From Sphingorhabdus_B arenilitoris (GTDB lineage: Bacteria; Pseudomonadota; Alphaproteobacteria; Sphingomonadales; Sphingomonadaceae), in contig NZ_JBHSDH010000013.1 in the NCBI RefSeq assembly GCF_042651485.1, positions 930,001-994,000 of the forward strand: 64,000 bases of DNA. Reading direction: 5' to 3'. The notes below the pieces were generated by a model, which was not told the origin of the DNA, did no database searches, and was given only the letters and a program-made list of their open reading frames with translations. The position numbers were made by a program, and so were the translations under genes. Of the stretch, positions 17,401 through 26,235 are shown piece by piece (the first letter of the stretch is position 1; the number at the start of each line of letters is the position of its first letter).

Positions 17401-18518
17401 ATGGTCGCCCCTTGGAATAAATACCCTATTAAAATATAAGCGAAGCTCATGATCATGCAGTAATAAATATAGTATTTCCTATGGTCTCCGGGTAACAAAT
17501 AATTTAATAAAATAGGCATCAAAAAAACATAATATCTAAAAGATTGGATTGACGGCACAAATTGTATAACAAGTATGAATGTAATTATAAAAGAAAAAAA
17601 GTAATTATATATTTCTTTCTTTTCACCTAAATTCAAAAAATTTCTCATAATATAAGTATATACAAAAATATAATCGATAATTATGCCAAATACTGCCGCT
17701 GTTCCACCTAAATAAACAAAAGAAACACCTAAAATTCCAAAGCTAATCACCAATGAGTCTCTGTATACCTCATTGGAATCCTGAATAGAAGATAGAGTAG
17801 ATCCTTCTACCCCAACAATGGCTCCGTAAAACTCTTCCAATAAACCACCTGTGGCTTGACTAAATACGAAAAATGCGAACAATAATGCGGCGGTCACCTT
17901 CACATTTACTCTAAAACCTTGAACCAAGCTGAAAAATATTAAAGTGGTGATAAAGCTACGATCAACAAAAATAAGAAATAAAGATAAAATAATCGGCAGG
18001 AAAAGCTTCTTATAGCTCAAAGCATATACGCCCAATGCTATCGAAATAACGTGAAATACAACTTGATTGTTAACAGAGGTAAGAAAAAATAAGCTAGAGG
18101 GCCACATTAAAGACAGTATGAAAATTTGCCATTTATCTTTTCTGGTAATAGCGAGGCAAATAGCTATGACGGCAAATATCATTATCGCATTTTTGAACTT
18201 AAGTTCTCGATAGCAATCAATGCCTGATAAAATTTGATACTGAAATTTATTCGTGCCGAAAATTCCGCTCGGCAAAGAGGTATAACTAAAGCCGCAGTCT
18301 GTTCCTTGCAGCCAATTGAGGGTTCGCAGATACAAATTGTCCGAGCTGTGCAGTGTCGATATTTTATATATCTCATCTGGCCAATTGAGCGGCGGATATA
18401 GCAGCGAGAATACAATGATGAGGGCAAATAACACGCACAATAATGCAACCCATGAATCGGCTCGGCTCAGCTTGCGTGCATTGCGCCTAATCATCGAGCT
18501 GCCGAGTTGACTAGGCAC
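17397..18518 (-). CDS. Polytopic membrane protein, possible Wzy polymerase
   Basis: About 373 aa with ten or so hydrophobic segments and one larger loop containing Cys-rich stretches (TDCGFS, GIDCYREL). I do not recognise a signature, but a multi-pass protein between glycosyltransferase and sugar-nucleotide genes is most often the repeat-unit polymerase, which is poorly conserved. The gene is the most AT-rich in the window and uses codons unlike its neighbours, as expected for exchanged polymerase genes. The start is unclear: GTG at 18518 or ATG at 18494, neither with a good ribosome binding site. It overlaps the next gene start. Confidence 0.65.
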   Translation of the reverse strand: MPSQLGSSMIRRNARKLSRADSWVALLCVLFALIIVFSLLYPPLNWPDEIYKISTLHSSDNLYLRTLNWLQGTDCGFSYTSLPSGIFGTNKFQYQILSGIDCYRELKFKNAIMIFAVIAICLAITRKDKWQIFILSLMWPSSLFFLTSVNNQVVFHVISIALGVYALSYKKLFLPIILSLFLIFVDRSFITTLIFFSLVQGFRVNVKVTAALLFAFFVFSQATGGLLEEFYGAIVGVEGSTLSSIQDSNEVYRDSLVISFGILGVSFVYLGGTAAVFGIIIDYIFVYTYIMRNFLNLGEKKEIYNYFFSFIITFILVIQFVPSIQSFRYYVFLMPILLNYLLPGDHRKYYIYYCMIMSFAYILIGYLFQGATI

Positions 18519-18605
18519 ACGGCTAATCGTTGACCGATGGAGACCGCGCGCCCGCTGAGCATTAGAGGTATGCTGTTCATCACCACAAGGCTCCAGCCTA
18601 TAACA

Positions 18606-19730
18606 TCAGCGCGGAATTGCTTTGATTACGGCATCAATAACTCGGTTTTGATCATCACTCTGCATATAGGGGTGCATCGGCAAGCTAAAAACACGGTTGC
18701 TCAAGGATTCACTATGAGGAAGTCCCTCAGGGTCGGATGGATAAGCCGAATAAGCGGTCTGCTGGTGGAGAGGGCGCGGATAATAGACGGCCGTCGGGAT
18801 ACCGTCGTCCTTCAAACGAGACATGATCGTTTCACGGTCCTGCCCTTCCCCACAAGTCACAGTATATTGTGCCCAGACAGAAACCATATTATCGGGAACC
18901 GATGGCGTTTTAATAATATCAGCTAAAGCCGCCTGATATCTGTTTGCGACCACTTGTCGCTTTTCAATCTCTTCGGCATACACTGACAGCTTCTCTAGCA
19001 ATATGGCAGCTTGCAGTGTATCTAGGCGGGAATTTATACCCACCCGCTCATTATCGTATTTGTGCGATCCCTTGCCATGAACCCGATAACTTTTCACGAG
19101 ATCAGCAAGGTCGTCGTCATTGGTAAAAATAGCGCCGCCGTCACCATAACATCCCAGCGGCTTGGCCGGGAAGAATGACGTTGTTGCCATCTTACCAATA
19201 GAACCGGTTTTGCGCCCTTTATAGTCGGCTCCAAAACCCTGAGCACTGTCGGCTAAAACCCAGAGGCCTTCGGCGGACGCAATAGCTTCTATCGCGTCAT
19301 AATCAGCAGGCAGTCCAAAAAGATCGACAGCAACAACACCTGTTGGCCGAAGCCCAAGCTCTTTTGCTGCCGCGATAGCTCGCTCGAGACTTTTGACGCA
19401 GATATTAAAAGTGTCTGGTACAATGTCTACAAATATTGGAGTAGCACCCATCATTGGAACGATTTCCGCTGTAGAGGCAAAAGTAAAACTTGGGCAGAAT
19501 ATGGCATCACCGGGCATAACCCCCATCGCCATCATTGCCAGCTGCAATGCGTCCGTCCCGTTTGCACAACCAAGAGCGTGTTTTACGCCGCAAAATTCCG
19601 CAAGACGCATTTCCAATTCACCGACCTCAGGCCCCATTATATATCCGCCGTGAGAAAGGACATCGGCAATCCGTTTATCCAGTCCTTTGCGAATATATTG
19701 CTGTTGTGCGGCAAGATCTATAAATTGCAT
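18606..19730 (-). CDS. DegT/DnrJ/EryC1 sugar aminotransferase (WbpE-like)
   Basis: 374-aa PLP-dependent aminotransferase. GCANGTDALQLAM near 54-66, the DSAQGFG motif near 161, and SFFPAKPLGCYGDGGA with the PLP lysine at Lys190 are diagnostic of the sugar aminotransferase family. With the dehydrogenase, oxidoreductase and acyltransferase directly upstream it fits the WbpE step, transfer of an amino group to C3 of a UDP-3-keto-GlcNAc uronic acid. It is the last enzyme gene of this four-gene pathway block. Confidence 0.88.
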   Translation of the reverse strand: MQFIDLAAQQQYIRKGLDKRIADVLSHGGYIMGPEVGELEMRLAEFCGVKHALGCANGTDALQLAMMAMGVMPGDAIFCPSFTFASTAEIVPMMGATPIFVDIVPDTFNICVKSLERAIAAAKELGLRPTGVVAVDLFGLPADYDAIEAIASAEGLWVLADSAQGFGADYKGRKTGSIGKMATTSFFPAKPLGCYGDGGAIFTNDDDLADLVKSYRVHGKGSHKYDNERVGINSRLDTLQAAILLEKLSVYAEEIEKRQVVANRYQAALADIIKTPSVPDNMVSVWAQYTVTCGEGQDRETIMSRLKDDGIPTAVYYPRPLHQQTAYSAYPSDPEGLPHSESLSNRVFSLPMHPYMQSDDQNRVIDAVIKAIPR

Positions 19731-19738
19731 ATTGGCCT

Positions 19739-20659
19739 CTAACGAATTGATTTAATGAAATTGATCCACTTGGTATGTGGAAGTGCAAAGTTACCTGTTA
19801 CTCGGCTATCTTCAGCCACATCCTTCACCGTAACGGCGCCAAGCGTGACTGTCGATCTCTCGCCAAGGGTGATGCCATTGCTGACCGTCGCATTTGGTCC
19901 AATATAGCTGCCTTCACCAATGACAACGCGGCCGCAAACGGTGGCACAGGCAACTATTTTCGCGCGCCGCCCGACATGGCAATCGTGCGCTAAATGCACC
20001 AAGTTATCAATAGCTGCTTCGTCCTCAATGACTGTGAAGCCGCCGAATGTTGCCCGAACGATTGTGGTAGATGACAAAATCACAACATCTTTCCCAATCA
20101 ATACGCCGCCACTTTGTTTCAAAAGACGCTGCGGCCCCGGGCCAGGTTTCATATCATAAGCCTCACAGCCCACTACCGTGCCCGGCCCAATAGAACTGTT
20201 CGCGCCGATAATTGTCCTCTCGCAAATCACTGCATTTGGGCCAATCACGCATCCCTCGGCGATCTTTACATTATTCTCTGCCACTACCGCGGAAGGATGT
20301 ATTTTCGCCGAAGCGTCTATCTGTGATGGAAAGTTAGCCCACTGAAATTCAGGGATTTCGATTAGATATTCATGGATGTCCATAATCCTGGCGTAGGGAT
20401 CCGAGCAAATCGCCAAACCGAAATGATTTGGGATTTTCGCAGCAACTTCTGGGGTTGCAATTACACCTTCTACGCCTTCAGCATTTTCCAGCTCTTGCAG
20501 ATGCCGCTCACTGCTAACACTGACAAGGCGGCGATCAAGTCTGGACGGCAATTTACCAACATAGGCAAAGGCGAAATCTCGAACTATCTCTAGGTCGGCG
20601 CCAAGGTCCGCCCGGTCTGAAACTACAGTCGAGAGCGTTATAGTTTTTTTCGTAAACAT
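19739..20659 (-). CDS. LpxD-like hexapeptide N-acyltransferase in WbpD position
   Basis: 306 aa: an N-terminal globular domain of about 100 residues, then a left-handed beta-helix of hexapeptide repeats (IHPSAVVAENNVKIAEGCVI onwards) and the active-site segment NLVHLAHDCHVG (His222 and His225), as in LpxD. By position it should acylate the 3-amino group made by the neighbouring aminotransferase. The ordinary enzyme for this step, WbpD, is a short acetyltransferase without the LpxD-type N-terminal domain, so the acyl donor here may differ. It is unlikely to be the lipid A lpxD gene because it is not in an lpx-fab context. Confidence 0.75.
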   Translation of the reverse strand: MFTKKTITLSTVVSDRADLGADLEIVRDFAFAYVGKLPSRLDRRLVSVSSERHLQELENAEGVEGVIATPEVAAKIPNHFGLAICSDPYARIMDIHEYLIEIPEFQWANFPSQIDASAKIHPSAVVAENNVKIAEGCVIGPNAVICERTIIGANSSIGPGTVVGCEAYDMKPGPGPQRLLKQSGGVLIGKDVVILSSTTIVRATFGGFTVIEDEAAIDNLVHLAHDCHVGRRAKIVACATVCGRVVIGEGSYIGPNATVSNGITLGERSTVTLGAVTVKDVAEDSRVTGNFALPHTKWINFIKSIR

Positions 20660-20665
20660 CTGGAT

Positions 20666-21655
20666 CTAAGATTCTTTCTGCTTCAAGATATTCTCCGTCA
20701 AACAAACTTCCGCTGCAGCAAGAACACGCAAGACCGCCAAACCCTCTTCGCCACTCGTTCGCGGACTACATTTTCCTGCAATGGCGTCGACGAAATGCTG
20801 ACATTCATTTTTCAGCGGTTCGCTATGCGGAACTATTTCGTAAGATAACTCGCCCTTGATGGGAACAGACTGACCCGATATTTCTGTCTCTTGTATCTGA
20901 TGCGGATAGAATGCAAGTTTCATATGCCAATCCGGCTGCGAATCTTCGAAAACGAGCGAACCTTTTTCGCCAATTATGACCAGTCGCTGTTCCTTAAACG
21001 GATGCAACCAAGACACTTGCACATGAGCTTTCAGCCCGGAAGCAAACGACATCTGAGCGGTACACCAATCGGCAACTCCAGGAGTTACATAATCCATTCC
21101 CTGCGCCGTGACTGCGACTGGTTCTTCGGCGGCAATGGCGAGTATCATCGAAATGTCATGAGGCGCAAACGACCACAGCACATTTTCTTCAACCCGGAAT
21201 TTTCCAAGACTCATCCTATTCGAATAAATATATCTTAACGCGCCAACTGCGCCTTCACGAACCATTTGAAGACATTTCAAAAATACCGGATGATATTGCA
21301 ACAAATGCCCAACCATCAGCGTTCGATCATGCTTGCGCGCCAGCGATATCAACTGCTCTGCGTCAGCAACACTCAGTGCGAGGGGTTTTTCAACATAACA
21401 ATGCTTACCCGCTTCCATAATCCGCGCGGCTTGCGCGCCATGCAGCTCAGCCGGAGTGGCCAAGGCAATGCCATCAATTGACTCATCGGCCAGTATTTCG
21501 TCAAATCCGCGAGCCTCAACGCCAAATTTGGCAGCCATGTCAGCCGCCACAGCCGGGTTATCATCAACAACCGCAGCTAAATTTCCGATTTCAAAAAAAT
21601 TTCGAGCAAGATTTTTGCCCCAGTAACCGCAGCCAACTTGCGCTATTTTAATCAT
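20666..21655 (-). CDS. Gfo/Idh/MocA oxidoreductase (WbpB-like)
   Basis: 329 aa. N-terminal Rossmann fold (KIAQVGCGYWGKNLARN) and the EKP motif near residue 90 that carries the catalytic lysine of the Gfo/Idh/MocA family. In WbpA-B-E-D pathways this enzyme oxidises C3 of UDP-GlcNAc uronic acid. The ATG at 21655 overlaps the TAA of the upstream dehydrogenase by one base (TAATG), so the longer frame start upstream is not needed. Confidence 0.87.
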   Translation of the reverse strand: MIKIAQVGCGYWGKNLARNFFEIGNLAAVVDDNPAVAADMAAKFGVEARGFDEILADESIDGIALATPAELHGAQAARIMEAGKHCYVEKPLALSVADAEQLISLARKHDRTLMVGHLLQYHPVFLKCLQMVREGAVGALRYIYSNRMSLGKFRVEENVLWSFAPHDISMILAIAAEEPVAVTAQGMDYVTPGVADWCTAQMSFASGLKAHVQVSWLHPFKEQRLVIIGEKGSLVFEDSQPDWHMKLAFYPHQIQETEISGQSVPIKGELSYEIVPHSEPLKNECQHFVDAIAGKCSPRTSGEEGLAVLRVLAAAEVCLTENILKQKES

Positions 21656-22947
21656 TATGCTCGCCAAACCCGATTATTTGTGATGCCACGATATTTGCCC
21701 CGACAGTCAACGATAAGCTCTGCATTTTCCAATATCATCTCATAATCAAAATCACTGTGATTGGTAAGCAAAAGGACTGCATCAAAACTTTTTAATGTGT
21801 CAGGAGTAAGCTCAACCGAAGATAAATCAAAACTATGCTCGCGCATTTTTGGAAATTTGGGAACATTTGGATCTGAGTAGGAAATATCAGCGCCTAGCTC
21901 ACGAAGCCGCTCCATTACAAAAACGGAGGGGCTTTCTCTCATGTCATCAATATCTGGTTTGTAAGCAATACCCAAAGCTAACACCCGCGAACCTCGCAAC
22001 GATTTCTGCTTATCGTTAAGCGCTTCCATCAAGCGAGTGACGACATATTGCGGCATCCCAGCATTGATTTCTCCGGCCAGCTCTATGAAGCGTGTATGCA
22101 CCCCAAATTCGCGCGCTTTCCAGGTCAGATAGAATGGATCGATGGGAATACAATGCCCTCCAATTCCTGGACCGGGATAATAGGCTTGAAACCCAAATGG
22201 CTTTGTTGCAGCGGCGGCAATGACCTCGAATATATCAAGTCCCATTTCGTGAGCGACTATTTTGAGTTCATTGACCAAGCCAATATTCACTGACCGGTGG
22301 ATATTTTCCAAAAGCTTCACCATTTCTGCGGTATCAGCACTGCTCACCGGCACCACGGTGTCGATAAAATGCGAATAAAGCTTCAACGCTGCCTGCAAAC
22401 AATTTTCGGTCATCCCACCGACTACTTTCGGAATTGTTCGCGTGGTAAAATCTGCATTGCCTGGGTCTTCACGCTCAGGTGAATAGGCTAGGAAAAAATT
22501 CTCTCCGATATGTAAACCTGCTCGCTCCACAAATGGCGCGAGTATTTCCCTTGTGGTGCCCGGCCAGGTGGTACTCTCAAGTGAGAGGAGTTGACCTTCC
22601 CTAAAATAGGGAGCGATGGATTCCATAGTAGCGGTCACAAAACTCAAATCAGGCTCTCGCGTCTTACCAAGCGGCGTCGGAACACAGATTATCAACGCAT
22701 CACACTCTTTGCTCCTTGCAAAGTCTGTGGTTGCGGCAAAACCAGAGTTTAAAGCATCGGCGATAGATGTGTCATCAAAATGCTTTATTGGACTGCGCCC
22801 CGCGTTCAAATTGTCCACGCGAGCTTCGTCGATATCGAATCCTAAAACTTCCAGACCAGCTTCGCAAACTCTCAGGGCAAGAGGTATCCCAACATAACCA
22901 AGGCCCAAAATTCCAACCTTTGTTATTCGGTGGCCTGACTTTGACAT
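21655..22947 (-). CDS. UDP-N-acetylglucosamine 6-dehydrogenase (WbpA-like)
   Basis: About 430 aa UDP-sugar dehydrogenase: Rossmann motif GILGLGYVGIPLAL, LESTTWPGTT, AYSPERE, and GIGGHCIPID with the catalytic Cys266. It makes the uronic acid that starts the four-step block (dehydrogenase, oxidoreductase, acyltransferase, aminotransferase in gene order). I start at the ATG at 22947, which follows AAGGA and gives the usual family length; the open frame extends 60 bases further. It is divergent from the wza-like gene. Confidence 0.88.
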   Translation of the reverse strand: MSKSGHRITKVGILGLGYVGIPLALRVCEAGLEVLGFDIDEARVDNLNAGRSPIKHFDDTSIADALNSGFAATTDFARSKECDALIICVPTPLGKTREPDLSFVTATMESIAPYFREGQLLSLESTTWPGTTREILAPFVERAGLHIGENFFLAYSPEREDPGNADFTTRTIPKVVGGMTENCLQAALKLYSHFIDTVVPVSSADTAEMVKLLENIHRSVNIGLVNELKIVAHEMGLDIFEVIAAAATKPFGFQAYYPGPGIGGHCIPIDPFYLTWKAREFGVHTRFIELAGEINAGMPQYVVTRLMEALNDKQKSLRGSRVLALGIAYKPDIDDMRESPSVFVMERLRELGADISYSDPNVPKFPKMREHSFDLSSVELTPDTLKSFDAVLLLTNHSDFDYEMILENAELIVDCRGKYRGITNNRVWRA

Positions 22948-23291
22948 AAATGCACGGTCCTTTAACATGATTTTTGCGGCTGTCGGAAACAGTGTCGCGA
23001 CGCCCAATTTTTTGATTCCGCTATCCAGAGCGCTAGCCTCTAGTTAGATCGCAGATCGAAGACAAGCCAATTTGCTATTTTACGGGCATGTCATCCCGCA
23101 TCGCAATACCATCGGATAGTTGGCCCGGTAATCGAAAGGTTCCCACAAAACCATGGGCATATGCTTATACGACAAAGCAAAAAACTGAGGAATTGGGTGC
23201 AGCTTTCCGGTCGGTCGTTTGACGGATTACAGGTTTACCTTGTCATTAAGTTCGTCTAACCGGTCGTGAAAAGCTTTGAAGGTGATAGTTA
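22948..23291. other. Divergent intergenic region between wbpA-like and wza-like genes
   Basis: 344 bases without a supported gene. It must hold the promoters of both the minus-strand sugar operon and the plus-strand export operon. I see two copies of CCGGTCG (23208 and 23260) near the export side, but no clean palindrome or consensus promoter that I would stand behind. Confidence 0.5.
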
Positions 23292-23999
23292 ATGAGATCT
23301 GCAATATTCTTGTTTTTTGCAGTCGCTCTTTTGTCGGCATGCGGGGGCAATGCCGAGATCGGGCTAAGTCCAAACGTGAATGTGGTTGCGGCGGATGCGC
23401 TGCCTGAACCCAGCCGCTCCGACATGCTGACCGATACGCGTCCCTATTTAATTGGACCGTTTGACAAGCTTAAGATTGATGTTTTCGGAATTGAAGAGTT
23501 GACACGAGAAGTGCAGATAGACGCGAGTGGGCGTCTTTCATTCCCCCTTGTTGGTGTGGTCGATGCATCCGGACTGACACCTGGAGAGCTTGCTGATAAA
23601 ATTGAAGACCGCCTTCGTGGGCAGTATGTCCGTAATCCGGATGTCACGGTGAATTTGGATGAGACTGTTAGTCAGGTAGTCACCGTAGATGGCCAAGTTC
23701 AAAAACCCGGTTCTTATCCCGTCATCGGGCGGATGACTTTGATGCGGGCCGTTGCTAACGCGGGGGGAACCGCTGAATTTGCAAAATTGGATGATGTCGT
23801 CATCTTTCGGAAAGTGAATGGGCAGCAACTCGCCGGGCTGTATAACCTTAAAGCCATAAGGCGTGGCAATTATGAAGATCCGAACGTGTTTGCCAATGAT
23901 GTTATTATCGTCGGCGATTCCAGCGCTCGAAGGCTTTTCAAAGATTTGATCACAGCCTCACCGCTATTAACTACGCCCCTTATCATTTTATTCCGGTAA
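23292..23999 (+). CDS. Polysaccharide export lipoprotein (Wza/OPX family)
   Basis: 235 aa with a lipobox (LLSAC, Cys17), then a Poly_export domain from about residue 50 (YLIGPFDKLKIDVFGIEELT) and a SLBB-type beta-grasp region (VDGQVQKPGSYPVIGRMTL). OPX proteins form the outer-membrane export channel for capsule or exopolysaccharide. It is short for the family and lacks the long C-terminal helix barrel of enteric Wza. AAGG precedes the ATG. The Wzc-like gene follows after seven bases. Confidence 0.9.
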   Translation: MRSAIFLFFAVALLSACGGNAEIGLSPNVNVVAADALPEPSRSDMLTDTRPYLIGPFDKLKIDVFGIEELTREVQIDASGRLSFPLVGVVDASGLTPGELADKIEDRLRGQYVRNPDVTVNLDETVSQVVTVDGQVQKPGSYPVIGRMTLMRAVANAGGTAEFAKLDDVVIFRKVNGQQLAGLYNLKAIRRGNYEDPNVFANDVIIVGDSSARRLFKDLITASPLLTTPLIILFR

Positions 24000-24006
24000 A
24001 CGGATT

Positions 24007-26223
24007 GTGAAAGAAAATACCATTACCGACATGACTCAAAAAAGTCCCCAAATCCCATATGACTCGCAACCGTATGCGTCTTTGGACGAAACACCGTTAA
24101 TCTTTCAATATTGGCAGGCGTTGCTTCGTCATAAATTTGCGATGTTGGCGATTATTACACTGTGCCTAGCGGCTGGTGTAATCGTGACGTTGCTCACGAC
24201 GCCTTATTACACGGCGGGATCGCGAATCGAAATTAACAGGGAACAAGATAAAGTAACCAATGTTGAAGGGTTACAATCAGAAGGGGTTGGTCAGAATCTT
24301 GAGTTTTATCAAACGCAATATTCTTTGCTGGAAGCACGTTCGCTCGCTGATCGCGTAGTCCGTTCGGAGCGATTAGCTTCTGACACTAAGTTTTTTGATG
24401 TGTTTGGGATTGATGTTGAGCAATCTGGTATAATCACAGGCGGACAAAAAACCACAGGAGCAAGTCCATCAGCTGCTGAGAGAAATAGGCGAACCAAGCT
24501 AGCTGCGGATATCTTATTACAAAATATCAATATCGCGCCAATTCGCGGTTCCAGTTTGGTCGATATTAAATTTAACAGCCCAAGTCCCGGTCTTTCTGCG
24601 AGAATTGCAAATCGCTGGGTTGATGAATTTATTGCATCAAATATGGATCGGCGCTTTGGCTCAAGCGCGGAAGCGCGGCAGTTTCTGGAGAAGCAATTGG
24701 CGATCCTGAAGCAGCGGCTGGAGGACTCAGAACGCGAACTGGCGTCTTATGCAGACGAAAAGCAAATTGTGACGCTGACGTCCGAACAGAATGCAGAAGG
24801 CCGAACGATATCTCAAAAAACATTGTCCTCTTCCAGTTTGGAGGCTCTGAACGAAGCTCTGGCTAATGCGGTTGCTGAACGTATTGCTGCTCAAAATGAG
24901 GCGCGGCAAAGAGCAGGAGATAAAAACGCTCTGTCGAACTCAGCGCTCAACAACTTGCGGGAAGAGCGAGCCGCTGCTCAGGCGGAATATGATAAGCTTA
25001 TGGTTCAGTTCGAACCCGGTTATCCGGCAGCACGTGCGATTGCCTCAAAAATATCATCACTGACCCGAAGCATTGCAGCCGAAGAGTCTCGTTCAAGAAC
25101 CGGCACCAATGCCCGCTATAACGAAGCCCTCGGACGAGAGCAGCAACTGCGCGCTGAGGTCAATAAGCTGAAAGCCGAATTCGGCGGGGAACGAAGAGAC
25201 GCGATACAGTTTGGGATTTTCCAGCGAGAAGTGGATACCAACAGGCAGCTTTATGATGGATTGCTGCAGCGTTACAAAGAAATAGGCGTAGCTGGTGTGG
25301 GTAGCAACAATATTTCGATTGTTGATAGGGCGGAGCCACCAACCAAACCATCAAGCCCAGTTCTGTTATTGAATATTGCGTTATCGCTTTTGGCCGGGCT
25401 TGGTGTTGCGGCGTTGTATGTGTTTCTTCGGGAGCAGATGGATCAAACGATCCGCGATCCCGCCGATGTTAGGACGAGGCTTGGCGTTTCCCCATTGGGA
25501 GCCATACCCGCGTTTGAAAAAGGCGACGTTATTGAAATGCTGCAGGATAAAAAGTCTCCCGCGTGGGAAGCCTATTTGTCCATCAGCACCAGCCTATCTT
25601 TCTTAACGGAGCACGGCGTTCCAAGATCATTTTTATTGTCCAGTACCAGGCCGAATGAAGGTAAGAGTACGTCTTCGATCGCATTGGCCGCTGTTCTGGC
25701 AAGCTCAGGCAAACGTATATTGCTCATTGATGGTGATATGCGGAATCCATCGCTTCATCAGTTTGAAGGTATGATAAATAAGGCTGGGCTCAGCAATTAC
25801 CTGACAGGTAACGATGATATCAATACCCTGATTAGTAAGAGCGAGACGCATGGCTTCGACATAATGACGTCAGGACCAATTCCACCAAATTCAGCTGAAT
25901 TGCTCGCCGGTAAACGTATGACGGAATTCGTGGAACGGCTTAGACAAGTATACGACGTCGTCATCGTTGATGGCCCGCCCGTCCTAGGATTGGCAGACAT
26001 ACCTTTGCTTGCTGGATCGGTAGAAGGAGTGGTTTACACTATAGAAGCCGGCGGTGCAAAATTGAGGACCATCCAGTCGTCTATGGCGCGGATTCAAGAG
26101 TCGGGTGCGCCTATATTTGGCGCAATCGTTACGAAGGTTAGCCAGCAGGGCTCGGGCTACGGCTATGGCTATGCTTATGAGTATAGCTATGGCAAGGATG
26201 CGAAAAGTAACAGCGACCTGTGA
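24007..26223 (+). CDS. Wzc-type tyrosine autokinase / chain-length regulator
   Basis: 738-aa inner-membrane protein. A Wzz domain with a first membrane span near residues 45-65, a long periplasmic coiled-coil region (about 210-400), a second span near 453-475, then a cytoplasmic BY-kinase domain: Walker A TRPNEGKST (about 547-555), Walker A' LLIDGDMR (Asp575, Asp577) and Walker B IVDGPP. The tail carries six tyrosines at every second position (718-728), the expected autophosphorylation cluster. It controls polymerisation and export with the OPX protein. No Wzb phosphatase is present nearby. GTG at 24007 or ATG at 24031 could be the start. Confidence 0.92.
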   Translation: MKENTITDMTQKSPQIPYDSQPYASLDETPLIFQYWQALLRHKFAMLAIITLCLAAGVIVTLLTTPYYTAGSRIEINREQDKVTNVEGLQSEGVGQNLEFYQTQYSLLEARSLADRVVRSERLASDTKFFDVFGIDVEQSGIITGGQKTTGASPSAAERNRRTKLAADILLQNINIAPIRGSSLVDIKFNSPSPGLSARIANRWVDEFIASNMDRRFGSSAEARQFLEKQLAILKQRLEDSERELASYADEKQIVTLTSEQNAEGRTISQKTLSSSSLEALNEALANAVAERIAAQNEARQRAGDKNALSNSALNNLREERAAAQAEYDKLMVQFEPGYPAARAIASKISSLTRSIAAEESRSRTGTNARYNEALGREQQLRAEVNKLKAEFGGERRDAIQFGIFQREVDTNRQLYDGLLQRYKEIGVAGVGSNNISIVDRAEPPTKPSSPVLLLNIALSLLAGLGVAALYVFLREQMDQTIRDPADVRTRLGVSPLGAIPAFEKGDVIEMLQDKKSPAWEAYLSISTSLSFLTEHGVPRSFLLSSTRPNEGKSTSSIALAAVLASSGKRILLIDGDMRNPSLHQFEGMINKAGLSNYLTGNDDINTLISKSETHGFDIMTSGPIPPNSAELLAGKRMTEFVERLRQVYDVVIVDGPPVLGLADIPLLAGSVEGVVYTIEAGGAKLRTIQSSMARIQESGAPIFGAIVTKVSQQGSGYGYGYAYEYSYGKDAKSNSDL

Positions 26224-26235
26224 TTGGACAGTAGT

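Noticed and set aside
19739..20659. Calling the acyltransferase the lipid A gene lpxD
   Set aside because: It is flanked by wbpA/B/E-like genes and not by lpx, fabZ or bamA genes, so a nucleotide-sugar role is more likely.
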